A DNA stretch of 64,000 nucleotides from Aliiroseovarius sp. S1123 (lineage in GTDB: Bacteria > Pseudomonadota > Alphaproteobacteria > Rhodobacterales > Rhodobacteraceae), in assembly GCF_023015885.1 (NCBI RefSeq), contig NZ_JALKBE010000002.1:496001-560000 (forward strand), given 5' to 3'. The notes under the pieces are model-generated. The model ran no database searches. It saw nothing but the letters and a program-made list of their open reading frames with translations, and was not told where the DNA came from. This document shows, in pieces, positions 36,573-46,142 of this stretch. Position 1 is the stretch's first letter, and every line of letters begins with the position of its first letter. Position numbers and translations under genes: made by a program.

Positions 36573-38057
36573 ATGTCCGACACCTCGCCCGCCTGCCCTT
36601 CCACCATGCCATTCGCGCATCCGTTTGATGACGACAAGCTGAAGGAGGAGTGCGGCGTATTCGGCGTAATCGGCCTGAAAGACGCTGCAAACTTCGTCGC
36701 CCTTGGTCTGCACGCCCTGCAGCACCGCGGACAAGAAGCGGGCGGCATCGTCTGCCACGATCCAGTTGAAGGCTTCAACTCGGCCCGCCGCTTTGGCTAT
36801 GTGCGTGACAACTTCACTAAGGCCAGCGTGATGGAAACCCTGCCCGGTCCGCTTGCTATTGGCCATGTGCGCTATTCCACTGCCGGTTCGAAAGGCGCTG
36901 TCATCCGCGACGTACAGCCCTTCTTTGGCGAGTTTTCGATGGGTGGCGCCGCGATTGCCCATAACGGCAACATCACCAATGCCAACGCCCTGCGCAAAGA
37001 ACTGATCGAGCGCGGTTCAATTTTCCAAAGTTCGTCGGATAGTGAATGCATCATTCACCTGATGGCGCGCTCGCTGCAACGTACCATCCCCGAACGGATG
37101 GAAGATGCGCTGCGCCGTGTCGAGGGTGCGTTCTCGGTCGTTGCGATGACCCGCACCAAGCTGATGGGCGTGCGTGACCCGCACGGTGTCCGCCCGCTGG
37201 TGCTGGGCAAGCTGGGCGAAGGCTGGGTCCTGTCGTCGGAAACTTGCGCACTGGACATCATCGGCGCCGAGTTCATCCGCGAGATCGCGCCGGGCGAAAT
37301 GGTCGTCATCACCGACAAGGGCGTTGAAAGCTCTTTCCCCTTCCGCCCGCAGCCCTCGAAATTCTGCATTTTCGAGCACGTCTATTTCTCGCGCCCCGAC
37401 AGCCTTTACGGCGGTCGCTCGGTCTATGAAACCCGCCGTCAGATTGGCGTGGAACTGGCCCGCGAAACCCCCGTCGAGGCCGATCTGGTCTGTCCGATCC
37501 CGGACAGCGGTGTACCGTCGGCCATCGGCTATAGTCAGGAAAGCGGCATTCCCTATGCACTGGGCATCATCCGCAACCAGTATATGGGCCGAACCTTTAT
37601 CGAGCCGACCGAGCAGATCCGCAACATGGGTGTGCGTCTGAAACTGAACGTGAACCGCGCGCTGATCCGTGGTAAACGCGTTATTCTGGTGGATGACAGC
37701 GTGGTGCGCGGCACCACAACCCGCAAGATCAAAGAGATGTTGCTGGACGCAGGCGCCAAGGAAGTCCACTTCCGCATTGCCTCGCCCCCCACCGCATGGC
37801 CCTGTTTCTACGGCGTCGACACGCCCAACCGCGACAAACTTCTGGCCGCTCAGATGACCGAAGACGAGATGTGCGAACATCTTGCCGTGGACAGTCTGAA
37901 ATTCATCTCGCTCGATGGCCTCTACCGCGCTGTTGGCGAGGCTGAAGGCCGCAAGAAAGACTGCCCGCAATATTGCGACGCGTGTTTCTCGGGCGAATAT
38001 CCGGTCAGGCCTGCGGACCAGATCGAAAAAGGGTTCGAGCTGAAGGCGGCGGAGTAG
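36573..38057 (+). CDS. purF: Amidophosphoribosyltransferase
   Basis: This 494-residue enzyme makes phosphoribosylamine, the first step of purine synthesis. The N-terminal nucleophile should be Cys27 in EECGVFGVIG after removal of a 26-residue propeptide. The PRPP motif is VILVDDSVVRGTT. The C-terminal YCDACFSGEYP and the propeptide place it with the Bacillus-type enzymes that carry an Fe4S4 cluster. The ATG at 36573 follows GGAGA. The stop shares one base with the next start. Confidence 0.97.
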   Translation: MSDTSPACPSTMPFAHPFDDDKLKEECGVFGVIGLKDAANFVALGLHALQHRGQEAGGIVCHDPVEGFNSARRFGYVRDNFTKASVMETLPGPLAIGHVRYSTAGSKGAVIRDVQPFFGEFSMGGAAIAHNGNITNANALRKELIERGSIFQSSSDSECIIHLMARSLQRTIPERMEDALRRVEGAFSVVAMTRTKLMGVRDPHGVRPLVLGKLGEGWVLSSETCALDIIGAEFIREIAPGEMVVITDKGVESSFPFRPQPSKFCIFEHVYFSRPDSLYGGRSVYETRRQIGVELARETPVEADLVCPIPDSGVPSAIGYSQESGIPYALGIIRNQYMGRTFIEPTEQIRNMGVRLKLNVNRALIRGKRVILVDDSVVRGTTTRKIKEMLLDAGAKEVHFRIASPPTAWPCFYGVDTPNRDKLLAAQMTEDEMCEHLAVDSLKFISLDGLYRAVGEAEGRKKDCPQYCDACFSGEYPVRPADQIEKGFELKAAE

Positions 38058-38659
38058 TGAAGTTTCTGGAACGCTTCTTTCAGAAAGGGTCTGAGGACTT
38101 GTCCAAGGACCCTCGCTGGAGGCGTTTCAATGACAACTCCTACAATTGCCCCTGCTGCGAACGCAGCTTTTCCGGCATTTTCGACATCGGCTTTGACCAC
38201 CCTGACCCTTGGCCCCACGGGCATCGTGGTGCAAGCGGTCAAGACGAACTGATCGTGGGCGAGGACCGTCTTGGTACGGACCTGTGCAGGTTTGATGGCC
38301 ATCTGTTTGTCAGGTCGGTTTTGTACCTCCCGGTCAGGGGAAGTGGCGAACGGTTCGGCTTCGGATGCTGGGGATCGCTAAGCGACGAAAACTTCGATAC
38401 CTACGTAGAGGACACTCTCGGGGAAGCCGTGTTCGAAGGGGCTTTTTCGTGGCTCGCCAACAGCTTGCCCTGTTTCGAAAGTACCGATCCCCTGCCCTGC
38501 AACATGACGCCTGGCGCGGAAGGACAGCGGCCGTCGCTGTGGGTCCAGGAAGGCCACCCGCTATTCGAAGCCCAGCAAGACGGGATCAGCTTCGACACCC
38601 TGCTTGATATTTATGAGAAGACCGGGAGTGACTTGCGCCCACACCTATCCGACGCGTAG
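38057..38659 (+). CDS. DUF2199 family protein
   Basis: This 200-residue protein matches DUF2199, a family of unknown function. After a short N-terminal lead it has the pair NCPCCERSFSGI, followed by the family's W-rich stretches (FGFGCWGSLSDENF, FEGAFSWLANSLPCFEST) and a C-terminal QQDGISFDTLLDIYEK. It starts with a GTG that overlaps the purF stop as TAGTG, so it is probably co-translated with purF. The link to purine synthesis is only positional. Confidence 0.8.
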   Translation: MKFLERFFQKGSEDLSKDPRWRRFNDNSYNCPCCERSFSGIFDIGFDHPDPWPHGHRGASGQDELIVGEDRLGTDLCRFDGHLFVRSVLYLPVRGSGERFGFGCWGSLSDENFDTYVEDTLGEAVFEGAFSWLANSLPCFESTDPLPCNMTPGAEGQRPSLWVQEGHPLFEAQQDGISFDTLLDIYEKTGSDLRPHLSDA

Positions 38660-38707
38660 ACGTTTCCCGCACTCGACAATCCTCTTAGACACCGTTAAGC
38701 CGCCCCT

Positions 38708-39361
38708 ATGACCGATACACAGAAAATCGCCCTCGTAACCGGTGCATCCCGTGGCCTTGGGGCCGCCCTTGCGCTGGAGCTATCCAAAACTCATCACGTT
38801 GTGGCCGTGGGCCGCACCACCGGTGCGTTGGAAGAGCTGGATGACAAGATCAAGGCTGCCGGAGGCTCTGCCACGCTGGCACCGATGGATGTGACCAACA
38901 AGGACGCGATGGCGCATCTGTGCCGCTCGATCCATGACCGTTGGGGACCGATTGATGTCTGGGCGCATACGGCGATTTACGGCCCAGCCCTGATGCCAAC
39001 CCCTGATCTGGACGACAAGGGCTGGACGCAGGCGTGGAACACCAATGTCGAAGCGACGCGCAATCTGATCTTCATGGTAAATGCGCTGATGACGGATGAC
39101 AGCACGGCGCTGTTCTTTGCCGATGACCACGCGGGCGAGAAGTTCTTTGCAGGCTACGGCGCCACCAAGGCCGCCCAAGTCGCCATGGTGCGTAGCTGGG
39201 CAGCGGAAAACGCCAATATCGGCCCGCGCGTGATCGTGGCGGAACCCAAACCGTTGGCAACCTCGATGCGCGGTCGGTTCTTCCCCGGCGAAGATCGCAG
39301 CAGCTTGGCCTCGGTCGAAGATGAAGCCAAGCGCATCCTGTCCGAGGCGCACCTCGCCTAA
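38708..39361 (+). CDS. Short-chain dehydrogenase-like protein lacking the catalytic Ser
   Basis: This 217-residue protein has the SDR cofactor motif TGASRGLGAAL at residues 16-26 and the YxxxK pair in GYGATKAAQV. The serine normally found about 13 residues before the Tyr is replaced: the stretch reads LFFADDHAGEKFF. The cofactor should bind, but catalysis may be absent or altered. The substrate is unknown. It lies alone 48 bases after DUF2199. Confidence 0.85.
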   Translation: MTDTQKIALVTGASRGLGAALALELSKTHHVVAVGRTTGALEELDDKIKAAGGSATLAPMDVTNKDAMAHLCRSIHDRWGPIDVWAHTAIYGPALMPTPDLDDKGWTQAWNTNVEATRNLIFMVNALMTDDSTALFFADDHAGEKFFAGYGATKAAQVAMVRSWAAENANIGPRVIVAEPKPLATSMRGRFFPGEDRSSLASVEDEAKRILSEAHLA

Positions 39362-39491
39362 ACGCTGACCTGATCGCAACGGTTTTCACTTCCTAGCCCT
39401 AACTATGCCCGCTGCGCTTGCTGCACCGGCGTGCCTGCCCTATTGAATGGCAAAAGGCCACCAAATCTGGGCTGGGCGGAAAGGGCGAACC

Positions 39492-40289
39492 ATGCGCATT
39501 CTCATCACCAATGACGACGGGATCAACGCTCCGGGCCTGAAAGTGGCCGAAGCCATCGCCCATCAGGTCGCGCAAGACTTGGCAGGTGAGAAGGCCGAGA
39601 TCTGGACCGTCGCCCCAGCCTTCGAACAGTCCGGCGTGGGCCACTGCATTTCCTACACCAGCCCGTTCATGATCGCTGAACTTGCCCCGCGCCGCTTCGC
39701 CGCCGAAGGCAGCCCCGCCGACTGTGTGCTGGCCGCGCTTTATGACGTGATGCCCGAGCGACCTGATCTTGTGATTTCGGGCGTAAACCGCGGCAACAAC
39801 TCGGCCGAGAACGCGCTTTATTCCGGCACGCTGGGGGCCGCGATGGAGGCTGCCCTGCAAGGACTTCCCGCCATTGCGCTGTCGCAATACATGGGCGTTG
39901 GCACTAAGGATCTGGACAGCGTGTTTCAAGCCGCCTCCCGCTTCGGGCCCGAGATCGTGCGCAAGCTGGTCGAAAACGGTCCGTGGGACAAAGGCAGCAA
40001 CTATCCGATCTTCTACAACGTGAACTTCCCACCTGTTGCCGCCGATCTGGTCAAGGGCATACGCTCTGCCCCGCAAGGTTGGCGCCATGACGCGTTCTTC
40101 GGAGCCGAGGCACATCACAGCCCGTCGGGTCGCAAATTCCTGTGGATCAAGGGCGGACCGCAAGCCACGCCATCTGAACCCGGCATGGACCTGACTCTGA
40201 ACCTTGAAGGTTATGTCTCGGTCACGCCGATGCGGGCGGACCTGACTGCGCATGATCATCTTTCCACGCTCGAGGGTCTGTTTGAATGA
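39492..40289 (+). CDS. surE: 5'/3'-nucleotidase SurE
   Basis: This 265-residue enzyme removes phosphate from nucleoside monophosphates during stationary-phase stress. It opens [15 protein letters not shown] with the metal-binding Asp pair, and contains [20 protein letters not shown] and NVNFPP. The ATG at 39492 is the family start; the upstream frame is not homologous. It overlaps pcm as ATGA, the classic surE-pcm pair. Confidence 0.97.
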   Translation: MRILITNDDGINAPGLKVAEAIAHQVAQDLAGEKAEIWTVAPAFEQSGVGHCISYTSPFMIAELAPRRFAAEGSPADCVLAALYDVMPERPDLVISGVNRGNNSAENALYSGTLGAAMEAALQGLPAIALSQYMGVGTKDLDSVFQAASRFGPEIVRKLVENGPWDKGSNYPIFYNVNFPPVAADLVKGIRSAPQGWRHDAFFGAEAHHSPSGRKFLWIKGGPQATPSEPGMDLTLNLEGYVSVTPMRADLTAHDHLSTLEGLFE

Positions 40290-40954
40290 ACCAAGCTGAC
40301 GGACAAGCCCCCGTTGCATGGGACGCGGAACAGAAAATGCAGTTCCTATTCGCACTGCGCTCAAAGGGCGTGACAAACCCGCGCGTGTTATCCGCGATGG
40401 AGGAGATCGACCGCGGCCCCTTCGTGCGCGGGGTCTTTGCCAAACGCGCCTACGAGGACATGCCCCTGCCGATTGCCTGCGGGCAGACAATCTCGCAGCC
40501 ATCGGTCGTGGGGTTGATGACGCAGGCGGCCAATATTTCGCCCCGCGACAAGGTGCTCGAACTGGGGACCGGGTCCGGCTATCAGGCTGCGATCCTGTCG
40601 AAGCTTGCACGCCGGGTCTATACCATCGACCGCCACCGCCGCCTTGTGGCCGAAGCACGCGAGCTGTTCGAGGCGATGGACCTACACAACATCACCGCAA
40701 TTACCGGCGACGGATCGCGCGGTCTGCCCGATCAGGCCCCGTTTGACCGCATCATTGTCACGGCAGCCGCCGAAGACCCGCCCAGTCCGCTCTTGGCGCA
40801 GCTGGCGGTTGGCGGTATCATGATCGTACCGGTAGGGCAGTCAGATGCAGTGCAAAGCCTGATCAAGGTCACAAGAACCGAGACAGGGTTTGACTATGAC
40901 GAACTTCTGCCGGTACGGTTCGTACCCCTTTTGGAAGGGCTGGGGCGCGAGTGA
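40286..40954 (+). CDS. pcm: Protein-L-isoaspartate O-methyltransferase
   Basis: This 222-residue enzyme repairs isoaspartyl residues in aged proteins using AdoMet. It shows [19 protein letters not shown], the AdoMet loop [15 protein letters not shown] and [14 protein letters not shown], all typical. It is translationally coupled to surE and followed by an NlpD-like gene, the order surE-pcm-nlpD known from many proteobacteria. Confidence 0.97.
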   Translation: MNQADGQAPVAWDAEQKMQFLFALRSKGVTNPRVLSAMEEIDRGPFVRGVFAKRAYEDMPLPIACGQTISQPSVVGLMTQAANISPRDKVLELGTGSGYQAAILSKLARRVYTIDRHRRLVAEARELFEAMDLHNITAITGDGSRGLPDQAPFDRIIVTAAAEDPPSPLLAQLAVGGIMIVPVGQSDAVQSLIKVTRTETGFDYDELLPVRFVPLLEGLGRE

Positions 40955-41076
40955 CAATTTTTCCCGCGACGGCGGGTTCCGGTTGGGATATTCCAGCCAC
41001 ATCATGACAAGGCCCGCAAAAAGGGTCACATGCAGAGCCTGACAAACAGGCCCATGAATTGAGGAAGAGACGAGCA

Positions 41077-42267
41077 ATGCCACTCCACAGCACACCTGCG
41101 TGCCTGTCCCGCCATGTAACGTCGCGCGCCAACCAGCGCAGCGGGGCCAAAACACGTGCGACACTTCTTTTGGGAACTTTTCTGGCGCTTTCTGCCTGCG
41201 GAAATTTCGACATGGATTTCCGGGGTTTGGCGGGGGGGGATCTGTCCACCTCACAAGCTGCGCAATCTGCCGGCACCGCCCAACGCCCCCGCGCCGACAA
41301 TCGCGGCGTGATTTCCTATCCCGGCTATCAAGTAGCGCTGGCCAATCGCGGTGACACCGTCGCCGATGTAGCCGGCCGGATCGGCATGAGCCCCGCTGAA
41401 CTTGGCCGCTATAACGGTCTGGCGCTGGACGCGCCGCTTCGCGAAGGCGAGCTTCTGGCCCTACCCCGCCGCGTGGCAGAACCTGCGGGTGGCGTGATCA
41501 AACCCGAGGGCGAGATTAACATCACGACACTGGCAGGCGATGCCATTGACCGCGCGGGCAACACGCCGGCGACGGCAGCGACATCTAAGGTTTCGGGGGA
41601 ACAACCGCTGCGCCACCGCGTTGAACGCGGCGAAACAGCCTATTCGATCGCGCGCAGCTATGGCGTATCGGTTCGGTCGCTGGCAGATTGGAACGGGCTG
41701 GGATCAAACCTGACCGTGCGCGAAGGCCAACATCTGTTGATCCCGGTAAAGGTCGCTGCCCCGGTGAAAGAGACGCGGATTGCGCAACCTGGCAAGGGAT
41801 CGGCCACCCCGACCCCGCCATCGGCTGCAGAAGCGCTGCCGAAGGACGAGGTGAAGCGCCCTGCTCCGAAGGCGCCCGAGGCCCCGAAATTGGCGGACAC
41901 TCGCACTCAGGCGAGCGCATCCCAGATGTCCTTGCCGGTCGCGGGCAAAGTGACCAGCGCATTTGACGCCGAGAAAGCGGGATACATCCTGATCTCGGCC
42001 AAGCCGGGTGACCCGGTCAAAGCCGCCGCCAGCGGCACGGTGCGGTTGGTATCGAAAGACGTCGAAGGCGAAGAGATCGTAGTGATCGACCACGGAAATG
42101 GCACGCAGACGGCCTATAGCTTCATTTCCGGCATCACCGTGAAGAAGGGTCAAAAAGTTAAGCGTGGACAGCAGATCGCCGTGGCGACCAAGAACAGGTA
42201 TAACGCGATCCAGTTCCTTGTCTTCAAAGGCACGGAACCTGTGGATCCGATGCCGTATCTGAACTGA
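41077..42267 (+). CDS. NlpD-like lipoprotein with two LysM and a degenerate M23 domain
   Basis: This 396-residue protein has an unusually long lead, then a lipobox (LALSACG). Two LysM domains follow (VALANRGDTVADVAGRIGM, and HRVERGETAYSIARSYGVS), then a proline- and alanine-rich linker and a C-terminal LytM/M23 fold. The metal-binding His residues of active M23 enzymes are missing: where the HxH should be there is IQFLVFKG. Like E. coli NlpD, it is therefore probably an activator of amidases rather than an enzyme. The start at 41077 follows GAGGAAGAG. It ends at the intergenic repeat. Confidence 0.9.
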   Translation: MPLHSTPACLSRHVTSRANQRSGAKTRATLLLGTFLALSACGNFDMDFRGLAGGDLSTSQAAQSAGTAQRPRADNRGVISYPGYQVALANRGDTVADVAGRIGMSPAELGRYNGLALDAPLREGELLALPRRVAEPAGGVIKPEGEINITTLAGDAIDRAGNTPATAATSKVSGEQPLRHRVERGETAYSIARSYGVSVRSLADWNGLGSNLTVREGQHLLIPVKVAAPVKETRIAQPGKGSATPTPPSAAEALPKDEVKRPAPKAPEAPKLADTRTQASASQMSLPVAGKVTSAFDAEKAGYILISAKPGDPVKAAASGTVRLVSKDVEGEEIVVIDHGNGTQTAYSFISGITVKKGQKVKRGQQIAVATKNRYNAIQFLVFKGTEPVDPMPYLN

Positions 42268-42273
42268 ATTAAA

Positions 42274-42331
42274 GGGGCTCTGCCCCTCGCCCCGTTCGGG
42301 GCTCACCCCGGGATATTTATGACAAGAAAAA
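42274..42331. repeat. Composite intergenic repeat, copy 2
   Basis: It begins with GGGGC-TCT-GCCCC (42274-42286), then a hairpin GCCCC-GTTC-GGGGC (42289-42302), then the box ACCCCGGGATATTTATGACA with AGAAAAA (42305-42331). The order matches copies 1 and 3. The final A run is shared with the T tract of the der terminator on the other strand. Confidence 0.8.
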
Positions 42332-42354
42332 GGGGCGCCAATGCCAGGCGCCCC
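42327..42354 (-). terminator. Rho-independent terminator of der
   Basis: On the minus strand GGGGCGCC/GGCGCCCC (42354-42347 with 42339-42332) with a 7-base loop is followed by TTTTT. It lies 30 bases behind the der stop. Confidence 0.9.
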
Positions 42355-42383
42355 GTTTCTGTTGCGGTGTTCTAGCGCAGAAT

Positions 42384-43844
42384 CTATTCGTCAGCGCGGC
42401 CTTTTCCAAGGTGCTTGCGCAGGCGCGACGGCGTTGACTTCTTGCGGTTTTTATAGGGGTTTTTGTCCCCCTGCCCGCGCATGGTCAGGCGAATGGGCGT
42501 GCCCGGCATGTCAAAGTCTTCACGCAGCCCGTTGACCAGATAGCGCGAGTAGCTGTCGGGCAGTTTGTCAGGGTGCGAGCACATGACAATGAACCCCGGT
42601 GGGCGGGTCTTGGCCTGTGTCATATAGCGAAGCTTGATGCGGCGGCCACCCGGAGCGGGGGGCGGGTGCGCCGAGACCATCTCGGCCAGCCAGCCGTTCA
42701 AATGCGCGGTCTTCACGCGGCGGTTCCACACGTCATAGGCGCGCATGACGGCCTCGTGCAGGCGATCCATGCCCCGCCCCGTCTTGGCCGAGATCGTGAT
42801 CAGCGGCGCGCCACGCAGCTGCGGCAGAAGACGGTTAAAGGCTTCCAGAAGGCCTTTTAGCTTGGCCTGCTTCTCGGGCTCAACGTCCCATTTATTCACG
42901 GCGATGACGACAGCGCGGCCTTCGCGTTCAGCCAAGTCAGCGATGCGCAGGTCTTGCTGTTCAAAGGGAATGGCAGCGTCCAACAGAACGACGACCACTT
43001 CTGCGAACTTCACTGCGCGCAGGCCGTCAGATACCGACAGCTTTTCAAGCTTTTCCTGCACCTTGGCGCGTTTGCGCATCCCTGCTGTGTCGAAAATCCG
43101 GGTTGGCGTACCGTTCCAGTCGAACTTCAGTGAAATCGAGTCGCGGGTGATCCCGGCCTCGGGTCCGGTCAACAGACGTTCTTCACCGATCAGCTTGTTG
43201 ATCAGCGTCGACTTCCCCGCATTCGGACGGCCAATGACGGCGACCTGAAGCGGCTTTTCGTTGGTGGGAATCTTGGGCGCATCTTCGTCACTGTCCGCAT
43301 CGATGTCCACTTCGGTCTCGGGGGCAGTTTCAGCGGCACGGGCTTCGAACTCTTCCGCGATGGGCTGCAGAGCAGACAGCAGTTCGCCCATGCCTTCGCC
43401 ATGTTCGGCGGACATGCGGACCGGTTCACCAAGGCCCAGAGAATACGCCTCGATCACACCAGCGTCGGCGGCTTTGCCTTCGGCCTTGTTGGCGCCCAAA
43501 ATGACGTGAGCATTTTTGCGACGCAGGATGTCGGCGAACACTTCGTCTGCAGGCAGGATCCCAACGCGCCCGTCCACGAGGAACAGGCAGGCATCGGCCA
43601 TTTCCACCGCGCGTTCAGTCAGGCGACGCATCCGGCCCTGAAGGCTTTCATCTGTCGCTTCTTCAAGCCCGGCGGTGTCGATCACGGTAAAACGCAGCTC
43701 GCCCAGCCGTGCTTCGCCCTCGCGCAGGTCACGGGTCACGCCCGGCTGGTCATCCACCAGCGCAAGACGCTTTCCAACCAGTCGGTTGAATAGGGTGGAT
43801 TTGCCCACGTTAGGGCGCCCCACAATGGCAAGGGTGAAGCTCAT
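42384..43844 (-). CDS. der: GTPase Der
   Basis: This 486-residue GTPase assists 50S ribosome assembly. It has two GTPase domains, with G1 motifs GRPNVGKST near the N-terminus and GRPNAGKST in the middle, G4 motifs NKAEG and NKWDVE, and a C-terminal KH domain. The linker between the domains is acidic ([16 protein letters not shown]). The C-terminus is basic and Lys/Arg-rich. The ATG follows GGAGAGCAAA. It is 47 bases behind bamB. Confidence 0.97.
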   Translation of the reverse strand: MSFTLAIVGRPNVGKSTLFNRLVGKRLALVDDQPGVTRDLREGEARLGELRFTVIDTAGLEEATDESLQGRMRRLTERAVEMADACLFLVDGRVGILPADEVFADILRRKNAHVILGANKAEGKAADAGVIEAYSLGLGEPVRMSAEHGEGMGELLSALQPIAEEFEARAAETAPETEVDIDADSDEDAPKIPTNEKPLQVAVIGRPNAGKSTLINKLIGEERLLTGPEAGITRDSISLKFDWNGTPTRIFDTAGMRKRAKVQEKLEKLSVSDGLRAVKFAEVVVVLLDAAIPFEQQDLRIADLAEREGRAVVIAVNKWDVEPEKQAKLKGLLEAFNRLLPQLRGAPLITISAKTGRGMDRLHEAVMRAYDVWNRRVKTAHLNGWLAEMVSAHPPPAPGGRRIKLRYMTQAKTRPPGFIVMCSHPDKLPDSYSRYLVNGLREDFDMPGTPIRLTMRGQGDKNPYKNRKKSTPSRLRKHLGKGRADE

Positions 43845-43891
43845 TTTGCTCTCCGGGTCAGATCAAGCGCCCCGCATACACGGTTTTTGGG

Positions 43892-45241
43892 TCAGCGCAA
43901 AGCCAGAAGTTTGCCGTCGCGCGCGACCACATATGCAACACCGTTCACGACCACAGGACGTGTGGCGGCACCACCAGGAAGCGCAACCTGCGAAATCAGG
44001 CTGCCATCCTCGGGGTTAAAGCCGCGCATGATCCCGTCCGACGACGCGACCCACAACTTGCCACCCGCCAGAATTGGTCCGAGATTAGCGTGGATGCGTT
44101 TGATTTTGCGTATTTTTTCCTTGGTGAAGTACGGAAGACGCGTGCCCCAAATGCGTTCTCCGGTGCTTGCGTCGAGACGCACAAGCTCGTTCTCGTCCGA
44201 AACAAGGAAGACCGAGCCGCCAGTGACCCAGACAGGGCTGACAGCACCCTCTTTCGCGGTCCACAAGCGTTCGCCCGACAGGTTCAGCGCAACTGTGCGC
44301 CCGGCCGAGTTGCCCGAATAGATTACGCCGTTCTTCACGACGGGCTCACCCGTAATGTCGGTGACCTGCGTATAGGCGCGGCCCACACGTTCGCCAGCAA
44401 TCAGACTGGACCATGTGCGCGTCCCGCCCTTTTTCAGGGCGGCCACGATTTCGCCCGAGGCGAAGGGCAGCAGAACCACGCGGTCGGTCACCGCAGGCGA
44501 AGAAACCCCGACAACGCCGTCCGTGCTTGGGGTGCCGGTCAAACGCCATTTCACCTTGCCGGTTGCCGCGTCCATCGCCCAAGCGGTGTTGTCGCGGCTG
44601 ACCACATAGACCAGACCACCCACGGCGGCGGGCGCGCCTGATCCGGGCGCATCCATGCGTTGCTGCCATTTTACATTACCGGTCGCGGCATCCAGAGCGG
44701 ATACGATGCCAAAGCCAGAGGACACAAACAGTGTGCCATTCGCAAAGGCCAGACCACCTCCCGAAGCATCATCCGAACGGTCCGACGCCGGTGTCAGGTC
44801 CCGCGCCCAAAGGCTTGCCCCCGCGGTCGAGGTCGCCACCACCTGCGCGCGGCTATCCAGCGTGAAGATCCGGCCATCTGCGACCACGGGCTCGGCCGTG
44901 ATGCGGTGCTTGCGATCATTGCCCTGACCAATCGAGGCGCTCCAGATCAGTTGCGGGTTCGCTGATAATGCAGCGTGCTGTACCTGATGCGACGGCGATC
45001 CGCCCAAATGAGTCCAATTTGCATGGTTCACCGCAGCCGGCAAGCGGATGGCGCGCGGACCATCTTGCTGAGCAGCGTCGCTGCGCGCTGCGGTGGCCGC
45101 GGCGGCGGCATCGGCCCCAAGGGTCTGGGGGTTCGGGCTGCGAAGTTCTTCACGCTCGCCTGGAAGGATGTATTCCGGCGTGGAGCAGGCTGCCAGAATG
45201 CTCATCGAAGTCAGAAGCGCGGCGCTGAATTTGAATTTCAC
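43892..45241 (-). CDS. bamB: Outer-membrane assembly lipoprotein BamB-like beta-propeller
   Basis: This 449-residue protein has a lipobox (MSILAACSTPEY), then a PQQ-like beta-propeller with repeats such as LDAATGNVKWQQRMD and MDAATGKVKWRLTG. It should be part of the outer-membrane BAM complex. It starts with GTG behind AGGGGGTTAAC, reading MKFKFSAALL. It stands between a YfgM-like gene and der, the order also seen in E. coli (yfgM-bamB-der), which supports the call. Confidence 0.93.
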   Translation of the reverse strand: MKFKFSAALLTSMSILAACSTPEYILPGEREELRSPNPQTLGADAAAAATAARSDAAQQDGPRAIRLPAAVNHANWTHLGGSPSHQVQHAALSANPQLIWSASIGQGNDRKHRITAEPVVADGRIFTLDSRAQVVATSTAGASLWARDLTPASDRSDDASGGGLAFANGTLFVSSGFGIVSALDAATGNVKWQQRMDAPGSGAPAAVGGLVYVVSRDNTAWAMDAATGKVKWRLTGTPSTDGVVGVSSPAVTDRVVLLPFASGEIVAALKKGGTRTWSSLIAGERVGRAYTQVTDITGEPVVKNGVIYSGNSAGRTVALNLSGERLWTAKEGAVSPVWVTGGSVFLVSDENELVRLDASTGERIWGTRLPYFTKEKIRKIKRIHANLGPILAGGKLWVASSDGIMRGFNPEDGSLISQVALPGGAATRPVVVNGVAYVVARDGKLLALR

Positions 45242-45302
45242 GTTAACCCCCTAAAAGGACTCTTATAAATTTCATCAAAGGCTTGTGGCAAAAACCTGAT
45301 GA

Positions 45303-45941
45303 TCAGGATGCCTCTGGCGTGCCTCCAAGTGCAACAATCAACTGAGTTGCCCGGCGACGCAAGGCTGTCGTGGCTTCATCGTCCAGCAGAAGTCCCTGCA
45401 AACGGCTGAGAGCCCCATCTTTGTCACCCGCGCGCAGCTCAGCCAAGGCCAATGCCTCTTCCCCAAGAACTCGATAGGGTGCACCGGCCACAACGACCGG
45501 GGCCAAAAGACTGCGCACCTCGTCCAGCGACACAGCATCATCCTGCATCTGCGCCAGACGCAGCATGGCGAGGTGGCGGAAGTGATCGGGAAGCGACGCG
45601 TCAGCGGCAATCTGCCCCAGCGCATCGGCGGAAACATCGCCATCATCGCCCGACAGAAGCAGGTTCAGAACGGCGTTCTGTGCGCCCTCTCCCGCGACCC
45701 CCTGAAGGGCTGCGATTCTTTGCTGCGGGTCTTCGATGCCTTCTGCCTCGAGAATGGCGTTGCCAAACGCTTGCGCGGCGGACCGCTCGCTTGCCTTGCG
45801 CCACTCGTTATAGGCCGCACCGCCCACCACAGCGACCACAGCCACAACCGCGATCCAGCCATAGCGCCGCATCATGCCATAAAGCTTGTCCCGGCGAACC
45901 TCTTCGCTCACTTCATCGATGAAACTGTCTGTGTCGCTCAC
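45303..45941 (-). CDS. YfgM-like tetratricopeptide membrane protein
   Basis: This 212-residue protein has an N-terminal cytoplasmic part (FIDEVSEEVRRDKLYGMMRR), one membrane helix (WIAVVAVVAVVGGAAYNEW), and a periplasmic helical repeat region. YfgM is a partner of the Sec/PpiD periplasmic chaperone network. It starts with a GTG at 45941 behind GGAGGCAAACCC; the upstream extension to 46007 is not homologous. It leads the yfgM-bamB-der group. Confidence 0.9.
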   Translation of the reverse strand: MSDTDSFIDEVSEEVRRDKLYGMMRRYGWIAVVAVVAVVGGAAYNEWRKASERSAAQAFGNAILEAEGIEDPQQRIAALQGVAGEGAQNAVLNLLLSGDDGDVSADALGQIAADASLPDHFRHLAMLRLAQMQDDAVSLDEVRSLLAPVVVAGAPYRVLGEEALALAELRAGDKDGALSRLQGLLLDDEATTALRRRATQLIVALGGTPEAS

Positions 45942-46142
45942 GGGTTTGCCTCCGATTTCAGTCGCTTTCTTTTGCCCCAACGAAGCCCCAATGCCAAGGG
46001 GCATCAACCTGCTGGCGCGATAAAGCAGTTTTGGCGATCTTCACGATCACAAACCGTGATAAAGTTCACCTAGGGGCAATCTTGTTACCGCGAACAGGAA
46101 TACCTATGTTCAAACGCAAAACATTACCCATCAGGAGGGGTC

